Below, piece after piece: positions 31,172-50,757 of a DNA stretch of 64,000 nt. Every line of letters begins with the position of its first letter. The first letter of the stretch is position 1. Location of the stretch: positions 13,775,037 through 13,839,036 of the forward strand of contig CM119268.1 in assembly GCA_051294375.1 (NCBI GenBank), in the 5' to 3' direction. The DNA comes from Paraspadella gotoi (Eukaryota > Chaetognatha). Position numbers and translations under genes: made by a program. Under the pieces are notes generated by a model that was not told the DNA's origin, did no database searches, and saw only the letters and a list, made by a program, of their open reading frames with translations.

Positions 31172-33609
31172 AGACAGACAAAGAGACAGACAGGCAGAGT
31201 GAGAGACGAATAGACAAACACTCATTCTTACAGACAGACAGAGACAGAGTGAGATAAATTTCTCACCTTGACTTTCAGGCGCAAGTTAAGATCGACGCGT
31301 AACTTTTCAAAAAATCCCTCAAACTGATTGACGACTGCGTCGGATTTAAACTTGTTCTCGCAGTAGACATTGTAGAGATGTTGGAGTCGTTCGAGCCGCT
31401 TGCCCTCGCGACCGAAGAAGACTTGGCGAAGATTGAGCGGTTGAGACCCGATTCGGTGAACTGGAAATAGAAAAAAATGGTGGGTCAAGTTTGCGCGCTG
31501 AATAAGGGTGAGTCACTGAGTCAGGTTTGCGCGCTGAAAACGCTTTATAATTTTAGTTATGTCACGGCATACATCCATCGTACCGCTGACGCAGTTCTCA
31601 AGTTCTGGCAGCAACGTGAGTCGGTGGAAATCATAGATGGCGTGAATGTTGCCGAAGACTACGGCGACTTTGGCGGACGGCGGGGTTGTTACTGTTATCG
31701 AGGACTTGTTCGAGGGTCTTAACTTGAAAGAGGAGTTTGAATGCGGCGTTGTTGTTGTTGTTGTTTTCGCTTTCGCCATGATGTTCTCGCAAAGGATCGC
31801 CAAGTTTTTGACGTAGTCTCTTTCCGTCTGCACCAACTCCTTCAGCACCAGACGTCGCTTCTGCGCATCCAAATTAAGCGGCGGCTGAGGCGTCTGCGGC
31901 GGCGCGACTTCCGACGACGGCGAAGGTTCGCGGCGCCAGTGACGTTTGACGCCTTCGGAGGAGCGGCGTCGCAGCGAGGGGGCGGCGTCGGCGTCGTGGC
32001 GTTCGTCCGGCGTCGCCTCATAGTTGAGACGGAGCTGAGACACTCGACTACGAAGAGGGGCTGAAAGGAAACCGGTGGGATAAAGTTGATAAAGCTAGTT
32101 AATAATGTAAATGCTCGGTTAAAAGAGCAATATTTTTATGTTATGAGTTGTTTTCAAAGTCTCCTGTCATTTAATATTAAAATTGAATCAACGAAACTTA
32201 CCTTCAGACAAATTATCATTGGCGATATTTGTACGAGTTTGTAGTTTTTGGTATCCATCACGCGTTGATACACTTCTCCCTTAATAAGCGAATGTATGAT
32301 TTAATTTAAATTAATTTAATTTAATGTAGTATAATTCTCGAAATTATTTTTTTTAAATATTTCTTTTTGAATTACTATGAAATTGGTGCTTGAAAAAGTG
32401 GCCCAAGCGTTTGGGATCCAAAGTGTGCGGTCTGACGTCGACCGACTGATTCGGCGATCCTCGATATTCAGATTTTCCAAACATCTCCTCCGCCGCAGTC
32501 TTCTTCGCTGCCACCCCCGCCGCCTCCGCCGCTCTCTCCTCCGAAGACCCGGAAGATCCCTCGCTGGAGCGGCCCCAGTGACGTCGCTCCAGCGACAACT
32601 TCACCTTCGATCTCGTCGATTTCGACTTGACCGTCGCCGCTCCTACGGCCGCCCGTGCCGCCGCTTTCGCCGCAGACTTGAGCGCTCGTTTGGCATCGGC
32701 GCCGCTGTAAACGTGACGGGAGTCCGCCGCGAAAAAAGAGTCCGTTCGGTCGAAGGATTCCACCGCCGGCGCTGATTCAATGTCTTCTTCCTCGCTTTTC
32801 TTTCGACTCCACCTTCGCCCCAACTTTTCCTCTCCATCTCTAGCATCAGCGTCATCGATGCTCTTGAAGGACGGTTCCGTCATCCCATGGACATCCTCTT
32901 TCGCTCGCGACGACGGCGTTTCTTTTGCGCAAACATCTTCGACCGGATCGTCGTGAGAATCTTCTCTTCGAGGCCTCGACGGGTCAGGAATTTTCTTTTT
33001 AAAGGCGACTTTTTCGATCAAAGGTTCCGACTGAGGCTGCTTTCTAAACCCGCTTGTCACGTGACCCTCAACTTCTCTCATCATCTTCAGCATCTTTTTT
33101 CTTTTGCTCTTTTTTTCTTTTCTCTTCGGCGGTGTCGGCGTCGGCTCGATCGTCGCCATGTTCGGAGAGAACGAGAGCGAGACCTCGTCGCTAGAGGTGC
33201 TGGAGAGAAAAGGCGGAAAGGGTCTGAAGGCGTCGACGAAGCTCTCGGTGGCTTGGATCGAGTCCCTCTTTACCTTCACTATTTCGCGAGAACAGTTAAA
33301 AGCGACGGCCGATGGCGAAGACGCCGTAGGGTCTTCAAATACATATAAAAACGGCGCCGGAACTTCTTCCGCCGAACGAATGGAAGAATTCCGCGATACT
33401 AACGACTCGTTCTCGACAGAGAAATCGAAGACGCCGGTTGCCGGCCCAAAACGATCGGGGGAAACCACGCCTTCAAAGTCCCACTCGATGCCGGAATCGC
33501 TGCGTAGGCGAAAGCGGTGGGAGGCGCCCTCGTTAAGGACGCCGGAATTGAACGAACGTGGCGGCGTCACTTCCAATCGAAAACACTCTGCGTCCGCCGA
33601 GAACGCCAT
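30355..33609 (-). CDS. Trio-family Rho guanine nucleotide exchange factor (DH-PH), 884 aa
   Basis: Four exons on the minus strand: 33609-32376, 32060-31584, 31460-31267 and 31104-30355 (stop). All junctions are GT-AG and in phase, giving 884 residues. Residues 1-about 470 are Ser/Arg/Lys-rich and probably disordered. The DH domain (about 475-685) has LVQTERDYVKNL, YNVYCENKFKSD and the signature LLIQPVQRITRYPLLLKEV. The PH domain (about 690-875) has HTFLFEQTIIVAEIF and ends WVEAVDEILATQHKLMKLLQ followed by NPTFYSRRK, which resembles the Trio/Kalirin GEF1 and p63RhoGEF tail. A Gly/Asp/Glu-rich insert of about 40-60 residues (about 770-825) interrupts the PH domain. DH-PH proteins load GTP onto Rho GTPases at membranes. 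No spectrin, SH3 or kinase domain is present. Exon 1 joining exon 2 rests on matching phase and a weak donor (A|GTAATT). Confidence 0.85.
31136..31168 (-). repeat. (CT)n tract in the acceptor region of the RhoGEF last intron
   Basis: On the transcript strand this is a CT run ending about 30 bp before the acceptor AG at 31105-31106, inside the 162-bp intron. Confidence 0.85.
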
Positions 33610-34062
33610 TTCGCAGACAGATTCATTTATAATTTCGTGATTTTATATAAGTTGGATTTTGCCAAGAAAACTAAATAATGATATGTTGATAAAACTCGCG
33701 AATCGATCGATTTGGTAAATTTTTAAAAAAAAAATACAATGTCTGCCTCTCAAAAAAAAATAATAACATTCTATTATTTTAATATATTTTACACTCCTGT
33801 GCAAATAAATCGCGCCACTTAATAACTTTAAATTTCAGACTCTCTATACAAACATTTTTAAAAATTATATAAGAAAAATAATTAAAAAAAGAAGAATCAA
33901 TGTATAAAATTTTATTACAATCGGACAAGTGGTTTAGGAGATATGATTTTTTAAACTTGAGTGTTCCAAAACCAAACGGGAAAAATTGACTTTAGAATCA
34001 TGAGCCTATTATTCATCATATGTTTCAATAACCTTAAAATTATTATCAGTTATACAATCCAG

Positions 34063-34068
<6 letters not shown>

Positions 34069-34132
<64 letters not shown>
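34069..34132. repeat. (TA)n microsatellite
   Basis: About 64 bp of pure TA. Confidence 0.97.
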
Positions 34133-34136
<4 letters not shown>

Positions 34137-34229
34137 CCAGCGATCTCTCCAGATGTGCAGTATAATTTTTTTTGGTTGTTGATCTATTACAAGGATTGCA
34201 AAATATCAGAATAAAAATGATTAGTCTTA

Positions 34230-35452
34230 TATCTAGAGTTCCGATAACCGTTAACAGTTAACGGTTATTAACGGTTAAAAATAATTTTAACTTAACCGTT
34301 AATATATTTACTTTTACGGTTAAATTCGGTTAATTTTCAAGTATGATTTTTGTTATTTTTTGTTAGGAAAACTTTGATTTTTTAAGAGAAAAGTTGTTTT
34401 TCCTGTCCTCTCTTATTCTCCTCTCCCTTTCTCTTGTCTGTCTCTTCTACATTTTTTCCCTTTTTTTCCTTTGTTATTTTCAACCCTTTTAATCTTTTTT
34501 CTATCCTAATCTCTTATCGTTTTTTTCGGCCCTTCCAGTATTTTTTACTTACTTTCTCCTAATTGTTTTCGTTTATATCAAAGAATATTTTGAAATATCA
34601 TATGCATCTGCATATATTTTCTTGCAAATAAAATTCTTACATGCAATAATATTCTATTTTGCTAATAAAAAATAAATAATCTTTCTTATTTTACTTTTTC
34701 TCACTTTTTCTTTCCCTTTTTAAAATGAACAAAGAAGTAAATAAAATAAAACCGAATAAATTTTAAAAAAAACAAAAATTTATTAGAAAACATTTAAAAA
34801 ATGAACAATAGAAAGAATAAATCTTTTAAAAGACATTAAGGCTAACTAAAACAATCTTTCAATGATGAGATACTTTACTTATCTATAAAAGCAACGAAAA
34901 GAAAGTCTTAACACAATATTCATAATTATACTTTACTTATCTATAAAAGCAACGAAAAGAAAGTCTTAACACAATATTCATAATTATATTTATAGTCATG
35001 GTTTATAAAAGACTAACAACAGAAAACATGCTTTCAAGAAACTAACAACTATAAAAATAATGAGGAAGAGAAATATAAAAAGTGAAAGCAAAAGAAAGAA
35101 AGGGAAAGAGAGAAAGAGAAAACAAAACATACAGAATTAGAATTACATTGTGCTTTTTAATTCCTTGTCTTTTTTCATATTTTTATTATGCTATGAGTCA
35201 AAAGAACGATTTATTATAATGCTTTATTTGATTATCTGATGGGTAGATTCAAGATAGTTTTCTAAAACCAATTTTCTCATTTATCAACTATAATGTGTAC
35301 CTCATCCATCTGAAATAGAAGATGAAGACGATTCAGGAGCCGGAGTTAAGGAGAAAATACTATTAAATACTTTAATTGGTTTTAAATATTAATATTTTAA
35401 ATTTAAAGTTAAATTATAATATTAACCGATTTTAACGGTTTACCGTTAAAAA
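34230..35452. mobile_element. Nested element bounded by AACGGTTA-type sequence
   Basis: The left edge repeats AACCGTTAACAGTTAACGGTTATTAACGG and the right edge TTAACCGATTTTAACGGTTTACCGTTAA. Such arrays occur at or near the ends of some DNA transposons. The interior is AT-rich and non-coding. The assignment to a transposon class is uncertain. Confidence 0.4.
34871..34986. repeat. Perfect 58-bp tandem duplication
   Basis: TACTTTACTTATCTATAAAA and the following 38 bases occur twice in succession without difference, which implies a recent duplication. Confidence 0.97.
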
Positions 35453-35495
35453 CGTATATAAGGTGATTTTTGAGGTGGCGCGATTTTTTTTCAAA

Positions 35496-36289
35496 TGACA
35501 GTAAGGCAAAATGTTTTTCAATTGTGAGGTTTTTTCACTTTTTGAGATCTGTGGAAAGTTTGAGCCTGTCACCGCGCTCGAGATTGCGAAACATTTACCA
35601 CCGCAATCTGTTGGGTGTTTCGACTATGAGGATTTCGGCCACAAAACATTATGAGAACTAAAGAATAAATAATTATTAGAGGGTGGAAGACGATGCGGCG
35701 AGCGTGTCATCGTTCTCTCCACGAAATTTCAACCGCAACGACGCTAACTCGCCCGTGTCTTTTCTTGCTTGACGCGACAGGACGCGACCTCTGGACCTCT
35801 TGATCAGAAGGAACCCGCACATTCGGGAAATCTCAATTGTTACCTACACTAATGGCGGGGTTTGTATAATGTATAATTGTATTGTATTGTATTGTTTAAT
35901 TGTATACACCTCTTGATTTCTTTTTCACGATCCGTGAAGAATCTAAGGAAAAACGGGGAGTTGATAACGAAAACAGAAATGGAGGGGATAATAGTAACAT
36001 CTACCACTAACACTACCATTAACAAAAGGGTTGACATGAGGTCGGTAGCAATTAAAAATATTTTCTTTTTTTTTTTTAACCGTTCATTTGTCTTTTGTTT
36101 CTGATGAAAGGAAATAAAAGAGCGATGTAATTTTAGAAGTTAGGGTCGCTAAGCGACACCGAAAAAAGCCAAGTTCTTGGATTATTTTTCTTTCTTTTTC
36201 GGGTTTCGTGTTCAAAGTCCAAAATTGAAAAAAAAAAAAGAAAAAGAAAAAATATCGTAAAACTCTCCTTCCCTTTCCTGATCCTAGTA

Positions 36290-36354
<65 letters not shown>

Positions 36355-36819
36355 TCTCTCTTCTCTCTCTCTCTCCTCTCTGCTTCTTTCTTCAGTCAAA
36401 ATGTTTTGGTTTTTCGCTTTCGCAATCTGGTCTCTCGGTATCCTTTCGTTCCTCATCGTCGTTGTCGTTGTCATGTTTAAGATTCCAATTTTTTGATGTT
36501 TCTTGTTTCTCGTTTCTTGCGATATTATCTGGATTTTTTTTTTCTGCCTTCTTCAACCCTCGGTTCATCGACCGGTTTTCCCTCTGTTTTTTTTCTATAT
36601 ATAATTAAGTTAACATAATATTGTTTAAAAAGAGTTACTCATTGATTTCCGAAGAGCAAATTGCCACCTGCAATAGACCAACAGTCGATGGAATCGATTC
36701 GCGCCATCGGAAATCGCGTCGTCCCCGCCACGCCCACACTGTTTGCCTTTTCTTTCCGCCCACGGCCGTCACCATCCTTTGATGTCGCTCCGTCGCCAGT
36801 TTGATCGTCGCTCACAACC
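35496..36819. other. Upstream region of the long plus-strand gene
   Basis: Contains a (CT)n tract at 36295-36382 and GTCGTTGTC repeats near 36457. A GC-richer patch at 36690-36900 leads into the first recognised exon. No other gene recognised. Confidence 0.45.
36295..36382. repeat. (CT)n microsatellite
   Basis: About 88 bp of CT with short interruptions near the right end. Confidence 0.95.
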
Positions 36820-43991
<7,172 letters not shown>

Positions 43992-45229
43992 TTTAAAATT
44001 CAAATCTCATCACAACGACGCCTACTATATATTCATCTCCGACTCCAACGCACGAAATGAAACTCTTTCGCCTCGAATGACAAAACTCACTCATCTTTCG
44101 CCGACAACTCCGTCGGCCATGATCCGGCACAGAACGACGCCGGCGACTGACGTCGCGCCGCTCGTCTCCGCCGCCTGGAAAATGGCGCCGGTGCCGGCGA
44201 CGCCGATCAGCGTCGACGCCGAAACTTCAACTCGACGCCGTTTCGCGGGCTCTGACTGTCGCCTACCGACACCGTCGGAAAGCATCGTAGTCGCCGCCGC
44301 CGCCGCCGCCGCTGTCGAATCCGCCGCGGCCCGCCGCCCCTATCGACACTCGTCCTGTCCGCTTCCGGCACGCCCATCGGCGCTGCCGCGTTGCGACGCC
44401 TCCGCCTCAAAGTTCCACATTTACTCGACGAGATACAAGAGGTCGCGATTCCATCGCCGCTTTTCTCGCCGCCCGCCAGGCGCCGACGACGACGATGAAG
44501 AATACGACGACGATACCGACGACGAAGACGACGACTCGCTCGACGGCGTCGCGATGATCCAACCGGCAACGTTGGTGCCACGAGCGACGCCGCCGCGAAT
44601 CAGGACGGCGCCGCGGGCGGGAAACGGCGCGGATGGAGAGGAACGCGGGACTGTGCTGGCACCGAGGGCGGCCTCTACCTTAGGGCTTCAACGGTACTTA
44701 CATACACCGTCGCTTGTTGAGTTTTTATTATTTATTATGTATTTATTACTAGCCTAAATAAAGACATTACTTTCTTCACAACTTTCCTCAGCCCGCGAAA
44801 AAAGTCCAGTTCAGATCTTCGTCGACGCTCTTCCTCTCTCAGCGATTCTGCATCCAAACACGCCCATAGCAACGCCCTTAGAAACGGACTCCAAAGAAAT
44901 CCCGCCTCGTGCAACCATTCCCCTCAAAAGTCCGTCATCGTCGGTCTCGGCCTCCTTCACAACCGGTCGCCAAGCAACGGACGCGCCAATTCCCGCGGCA
45001 ACCGGCGCGGTCGAGCCCGCGGCTCCGGTCGCGTCTTCAATGACGACGACGACGACGACGACGACGAAGACCTTGATTCGGCGACGACCACGACGAACGT
45101 CTCCTCCTCCTCCGACTTTTGTTTTTCCCGCGAAAATTTGATTCGCGAAACAGAGGAGCATCTGTCGGGCAGGTGCAGACTGCGGAAGAGGGTGACGCCG
45201 CATCGGGCGGGAGAAAGGAGAAAGAACGG
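43992..45229 (+). CDS. Unrecognised low-complexity protein, exons 6-7
   Basis: Exon 6 (about 43992-44693) and exon 7 (44792-45229) join in phase 2 (CAACG|gtactt ... cctcag|CCCGCG). Exon 6 has runs of Ala (near 44297-44320) and of Asp/Glu (near 44490-44535). Exon 7 has seven Asp from a GAC repeat (about 45038-45058), a Ser run, and then a helical-looking SRENLIRETEEHLSGRCRLR. The left edge of exon 6 is uncertain, because the phase-matching AG at 43990-43991 has a poor pyrimidine tract. Exon 7 ends in phase 2 at GG|GTGAGT. No known domain. The composition suggests a largely disordered nuclear-type protein, which is inference only. Confidence 0.55.
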
Positions 45230-46202
45230 GTGAGTTTGAATGTAGGCGATGGAATTTTAGACTTTGCTTACTTTTTAATGCGGTGACTACGACTGAGAGA
45301 AGAGCTTTGGAAAAACTTCTTGCACAATCGGAATCCTAAGAAAGAATTAACTAATGTTGTTATATGGCAGTGTGGTTTTTTCCAACTCATCCAACCGAAA
45401 TATGATTTTCAACAGTAGAGATATACAGGAGAAACTTTTCGTTTCGATGGGACTGTTCAGACGTCGAGGACGGCGACAGTAACGACAGTCACGACGACGA
45501 TGACTGTAACGACGACGACGAGGTTCGATAAAAAGAAAAATCCGCCGGACGAAACACGATACGAAATATGGCTTTTATACGATACATAATAAAAAGGAAA
45601 TTTCCAATGTTGTCCTTGAGCCAACTTTTTCCCCTCCCGAAAATGCTTGGCGACGGCTCGAGGCAGAAAAGGGAAGGGAGATCCAAGGAGGGGGCGGAAG
45701 AAAAGATACCCGGTCGGGGCCCGATCGCTGCTCCATGAAGACGGTTCGTGGGCGTGGCAACGGGTACCTTGCGTGGCGCCGTCTCTCTAACTCCCACGGC
45801 TCCGAATCGCAGCGCTATGGTGGCAAATATTGGACGCAAACAATTGGATAGATGGATATTCATTCTAGGGAAATGGAGAGATTGATGGTGGGTGGAGTTT
45901 GATGAATTCATTTGTTCCTTTGGTTGATTTGTTTTCAGCGTTGGCTGCTTGATGGGTCGATGACTGGTGCGTCATTCTATTCGGTGCTATTCCGGTGAAT
46001 TTCTTTTTCTTTTTCACACCCGAGCCATGTTTTCGAAATGTTTTCCACAAACAAACCTAATCGCTCAGAATTTAATCGGAAGCGGTCGTGAAAAACGAAA
46101 AACGAAAACGAAAGTGAGAAAACTAAAGGATTTACAACTAAGGAAGATGGATACTAGATTTCTTGTGTTCATTCTATAGATTGAAATATTGAAAGATTGT
46201 TA

Positions 46203-46278
46203 GATAGATAGATGGAGAGATAGTTAGAGAGATAGTTAGAGAGATAGATAGATAGATAGATAGATATATAGATAGATA
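46203..46278. repeat. (GATA)n-type microsatellite
   Basis: GATAGATA units mixed with GATAGTTAGAGA units. Confidence 0.9.
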
Positions 46279-47349
46279 GAATGTAATCATTGACTTAACG
46301 TCGTTCGTTCTCAAAGCCCATTTTACCCACTGCCCACTTGGCGCTTTCTATGGTGACGATCAGGCAAAATGGTCAGAAACTATTTTTCTTTTCTCATTTG
46401 GAACCGGATGCACATCGATAGTTTGACCGGCATCTGCTTCCGTTTCTTGAATAAGTCATATATTGTTAGTTTTCCTATGGTTCCTAAGAGTTATTATTTT
46501 TCTCCCACGTTTTTTTTTTTTTTTTTTTTGGCCCCTTTTCTCTATACCTTTGTATTTGGTACCTCCCTTTCCCTCCCTCCGTTGTTTTTTTCCCTCCTTC
46601 CCTCGCAAACGGAAATCCAATTCTTTCTCGGATCCTTAGTATATTCATCGTCGTCGTCTTCGTTCGGGAGGAAGGTCGAGATGAGAAAAGGGAATCTTTC
46701 TCTCCACGACGATCGGTAGGAGATGGCGACATTGTCGTTCTTTATCGTCCTTCGGTTTTGGTCCTTCGTTGGTCCAGACAATCTCGCGATCCCTTCGGTA
46801 TTTTTTTTTTTATCTCTGGTCAAGAGATCTCTATTCGTGACTCCCAATGGCAAAGGTGGGTCTCCCTTTTGGACGTTAGGTTGGAAACTCGGATATTATC
46901 ATCGTTGGCTTTGAATTTTTTCTCTTTTTTTTGGTTTATTTGGTTTTTTTTTCTTTTGGAGGAAAATGGGTGAAAAACAACGCACATTAATTCTCCATTA
47001 GCTCTTTTTTTTCAATGTATGTTTATCTTTTCTTTCCCATTCGCTTCTCCTTAATAATTTGGCTTCCCGCCGCCGTCGTCGCTGTCATCGCCGCTTCGAA
47101 GCCTCTCAAATGAGCCCTGGACGTCGGTCAACTGCGAAATTGGGAGTTAATTAATCGGAGTTATTTTTAGTCTTTCTTCTGACGTAACGCTTTAACCCGC
47201 GCGCGATGAGATGAACGGCGCAGTTTTCTGTTTTAACTGGTGAATGGATCGGGTTTCGCCATATTGGGGATCCCCTTTGAAGGTTAAAACGTCTCGTTTT
47301 TGATTAAATCAACTTTTTGAAAATTCGAAGATCGATTTGCGCCAGACTA

Positions 47350-47902
47350 CTATCTAGGAAAAAAGTATATCACGTAATTGTAGAAAAGTGTATTTATTCA
47401 ATAAAAAATATATAAAACATTCTTAATATTTAGTATGCTATCCTTCGGCTCTGATTACTTCCTGCATTTTTTGGGGCATGCTCTTGTAATGCCAATTGAG
47501 ATATGATGGTGAAATAGTTTTCCACACTTTTAACGCAATTCTTTTCAACACTGAAATTGATGTTACGCATTTTTCCCTCTTTTCTAAAAGCTATTATGGT
47601 ACATTTTTTAATCAAAAAGATGTGCATTTTTAAATTTAAAAAAAATTTAAAAAAATAACTAATTCTATTCAAAATAAAAATAAATAACTATATATCCAAA
47701 ATGGTATAAAACTAAGTCAGATTTTTTTGGCTATTTTTTATTTGAAGGAGCGATCTTTTTTACCAGTAACTTTTAAATGATTTGACTTACAAAAAATGTA
47801 AATTGAATGTAGATTCGAAAATATTCTGATTTTTTTAAAATCAAATATGTTTTTGAGTAGATATCCTTTACTAAAAATGTGATATACTTTTTTCCTAGAT
47901 AG
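47350..47902 (-). mobile_element. Internally deleted Tc1-like transposon
   Basis: Perfect 24-bp terminal inverted repeats (CTATCTAGGAAAAAAGTATATCAC and its complement) bound 553 bp. A TA dinucleotide lies on each side (47348-47349 and 47903-47904), as expected for Tc1/mariner insertion. On the minus strand 47482-47423 reads SMPQKMQEVIRAEG, stop, HTKY, stop, which is the C-terminal end typical of Tc1 transposases with one in-frame stop. The rest of the transposase is gone, so the element is non-autonomous. Confidence 0.9.
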
Positions 47903-48073
47903 TAAGCGATTTTATTTCCGGTTTCATCATTCCCACTTCGTCAAAGACCACGCCTCTTTGATTCATTTTAAATTTTCAACCTATCCACTTTTCGCCCAAA
48001 CACGTCTCCCTATTCACTTGAGGTACGCCCACTGCTCTAATTCCGGCCACGCCCATTTCATCTCTTCCGGTCC

Positions 48074-48928
48074 ATGTCGACCATTTTTCTCGACGACGTT
48101 TTCAGCGTCAAAATCCTAGAAAAATTCGTCTCGGATTATCGAAAGGACGCCGGAATCTTTCACAACATCGTCGACGCCCGTCGTCAATTGGCGCAGGAAC
48201 GCCAAGCGGCTCGTCGTGGCCACGCCGGCGTTGCGGGCGCGAAAAATAACGTCACGGCGTCAAACGCACAGCGCCGCCCCTCCACCTCGGCATCGCTCTA
48301 TGGGTTTCGAGACCGTATCGTTTCCTTGGATATCGAAAGACGAGTTTCCGGCGCCAAGACGTCGGCGCTGAGAGAGTGGACCCGGCGCTTGGACGCCAAG
48401 GAAGTCGCCCTGTGCGACAACGACGCCCGCGCCAACGAAATTCGAAAATCCATCACCATGACGCCGCGAATCAAATCCGCGCCCACTTCCGGTTCGCGGG
48501 TGGCGTCGATCGACGAGAACGGGAGCCGCGAAGAACATTGGCGCCGCGAGGAAGGCAGATGGCGCCACGGAGGCGACGGTTGGCGCGGCGCCGTCGTGAG
48601 CGATCGCGGATGGGATCGTCGATGGCGCAGCGCCGATGACGATTGGGGCGACGAAGAGCGGAACAAAGACGAAAATCTCCCGCCTTTGACGTCTTCTTCG
48701 AAACAAAAGAACAAAAGGAAAAATAAAATTCGTATTTTGACGTCGTCGTCTTCGTCGTCGTCGTCGTCGTCGTTGTCCTCAACGTCGACGTCTAAATCGA
48801 GGAGAAAAAGAAAATCAGAGAGAAAGAAAAAAGAAGATTCGTTTCCGGCGGAAGCGATTCGATTGCAGAAGAAGATTGGCATCCGCCACGTGCTAAGGAG
48901 GCGTTCAAGGTCAATATCAAGGGGATAA
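48074..48928 (+). CDS. Unrecognised basic protein segment, exon 8 (or separate single-exon gene)
   Basis: Open frame from ATG 48074 to TAA 48926-48928 (284 codons). Two readings are possible. As a separate gene it would use that ATG. As an exon of the long gene it would start at 48106 after the acceptor TTTTCAG, in phase with exon 7, and leave at 48909 (CAAG|GTCAAT) in phase 2, matching exon 9. The first part looks structured (KILEKFVSDYRKDAGIFHNI, then VDARRQLAQERQAARR, then REWTRRLDAKEVALC). Later it becomes Arg/Trp/Gly-rich and ends in a ten-Ser run from a GTC/TCG triplet repeat (about 48740-48775) and Lys/Arg clusters. No family recognised. Confidence 0.5.
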   Translation: MSTIFLDDVFSVKILEKFVSDYRKDAGIFHNIVDARRQLAQERQAARRGHAGVAGAKNNVTASNAQRRPSTSASLYGFRDRIVSLDIERRVSGAKTSALREWTRRLDAKEVALCDNDARANEIRKSITMTPRIKSAPTSGSRVASIDENGSREEHWRREEGRWRHGGDGWRGAVVSDRGWDRRWRSADDDWGDEERNKDENLPPLTSSSKQKNKRKNKIRILTSSSSSSSSSSLSSTSTSKSRRKRKSERKKKEDSFPAEAIRLQKKIGIRHVLRRRSRSISRG

Positions 48929-49918
<990 letters not shown>

Positions 49919-50525
49919 ATCTTCAATCGCCATTTTCGAGGAAACGACAACAACAACGACTCCTCATTCCTCACTCCTTCACCGGCCACCGGATATCATG
50001 AATCTCCCGGCGTCGTCGTCGACGACCATTCGTCCGACTCCGAGCGTTCATCCGGCGCCGAGCGGTCATCCGGTCATTTCCGGTCGCGACGCCCGATTCG
50101 TCTTTCGTCGATCGTCGTCGTCCTCGGACGTCGGCGTTCAATCGTCTCGCTTCTCAGTCTTTCATCAAGCGGCGCCACGAGTCGCATTTCCGGACGTCGG
50201 CGTCGAATCGTCGCCCGAAACGACGCTGGAAGACCCGATGAGATTGGCGCCGGCGTTAGGAACTCGAAGCGGCGTCGAGAGAGAGTGGAGGGACGAAGCC
50301 GGATCTGAGGAAGATGAAGAAGGGACGCCGAATGACGAGGAAGAAGACGAGCGGCGCGGTGAGTCGATGAGTAATCAAAACGTAAACGCCGCATCAGCAG
50401 CCGCGTCGGTAGCTCCGTCTGCGGCAGCGCCGGGCAACCCTTCGTCCGCCCCCGTCTCTGCTCATAGAAGCGCGAGAAAGGAGGCGCCAAAGAGCGCGAC
50501 GTCTGTGAAGGCGCCCATCTGCAAG
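49919..50525 (+). CDS. Unrecognised Ser/Pro/Glu-rich protein segment, exon 9
   Basis: The frame is open from the acceptor TTCTTCAAAG|A at 49918 through ATG 49998 and on to a possible donor at 50525 (TGCAAG|GTAGTG). A stronger donor, CGCG|GTGAGT, lies at 50358, and only that one gives the phase needed for exon 10. The product has a Thr run, then SGRDARFVFRRSSSS, an acidic SEEDEEGTPNDEEEDE stretch, and an Ala/Ser-rich tail. The second frame upstream of 50100 is also open and protein-like, so a frame error in the assembly cannot be excluded. Downstream the frame runs into a TTTC microsatellite. Confidence 0.5.
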
Positions 50526-50538
50526 GTAGTGCCTGTAG

Positions 50539-50540
50539 AT

Positions 50541-50628
<88 letters not shown>

Positions 50629-50629
50629 T
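50539..50629. repeat. (TTTC)n microsatellite
   Basis: About 23 TTTC units in the probable intron after exon 9. Confidence 0.97.
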
Positions 50630-50757
50630 CGATGTTTAAGCCATTGCCTTCTTCACAAAAGTAACAAAGAGCATTATTCTTTCAAACATCGCTACCATTT
50701 TTTCTACCCACTCCGCCCAACGCCTTCCAAAAAAAAAAAAAAAAAAAAGCGCCGCAG

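Larger units (their letters stand above)
33792..35495. mobile_element. Mariner/Tc1-like relic with nested insertion
   Basis: The left end TGTGCAAATAAATCGCGCCACTT and the right end GTGGCGCGATTTTTTTTCAAATGAC are inverted. Next to the right end AAGGTGATTTTTGAG matches, inverted, the AAAAATCACC seen in the relic at 23881. Inside are a (TA)n tract (34069-34132), a GGTTAA-rich nested repeat (34230-35452) and a 58-bp tandem duplication (34871-34986). No transposase frame survives. Confidence 0.55.
45230..48073. other. Probable intron with transposon relic
   Basis: Holds an Asp-encoding frame at 45414-45524 that does not match the preceding phase. Also present are a GATA-type microsatellite (46203-46278), poly-T (46510-46529), and the Tc1 relic at 47350-47902. 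No exon could be fixed. Confidence 0.45.

Noticed and set aside
44207-44581. Arg-rich minus-strand frame of 124 codons
   Set aside because: It is the shadow of plus-strand exon 6; its composition follows from the Asp/Ala-coding triplets on the other strand.
45489-45911. 140-codon minus-strand frame between exons 7 and 8
   Set aside because: No domain or splice context; it ends in a Ser run caused by a GAC-type repeat on the plus strand.
48260-48882. Three long minus-strand frames opposite 48074-48928
   Set aside because: They are shadows in a GC-rich exon, lack splice context and encode biased Arg/Ala/Ser strings.
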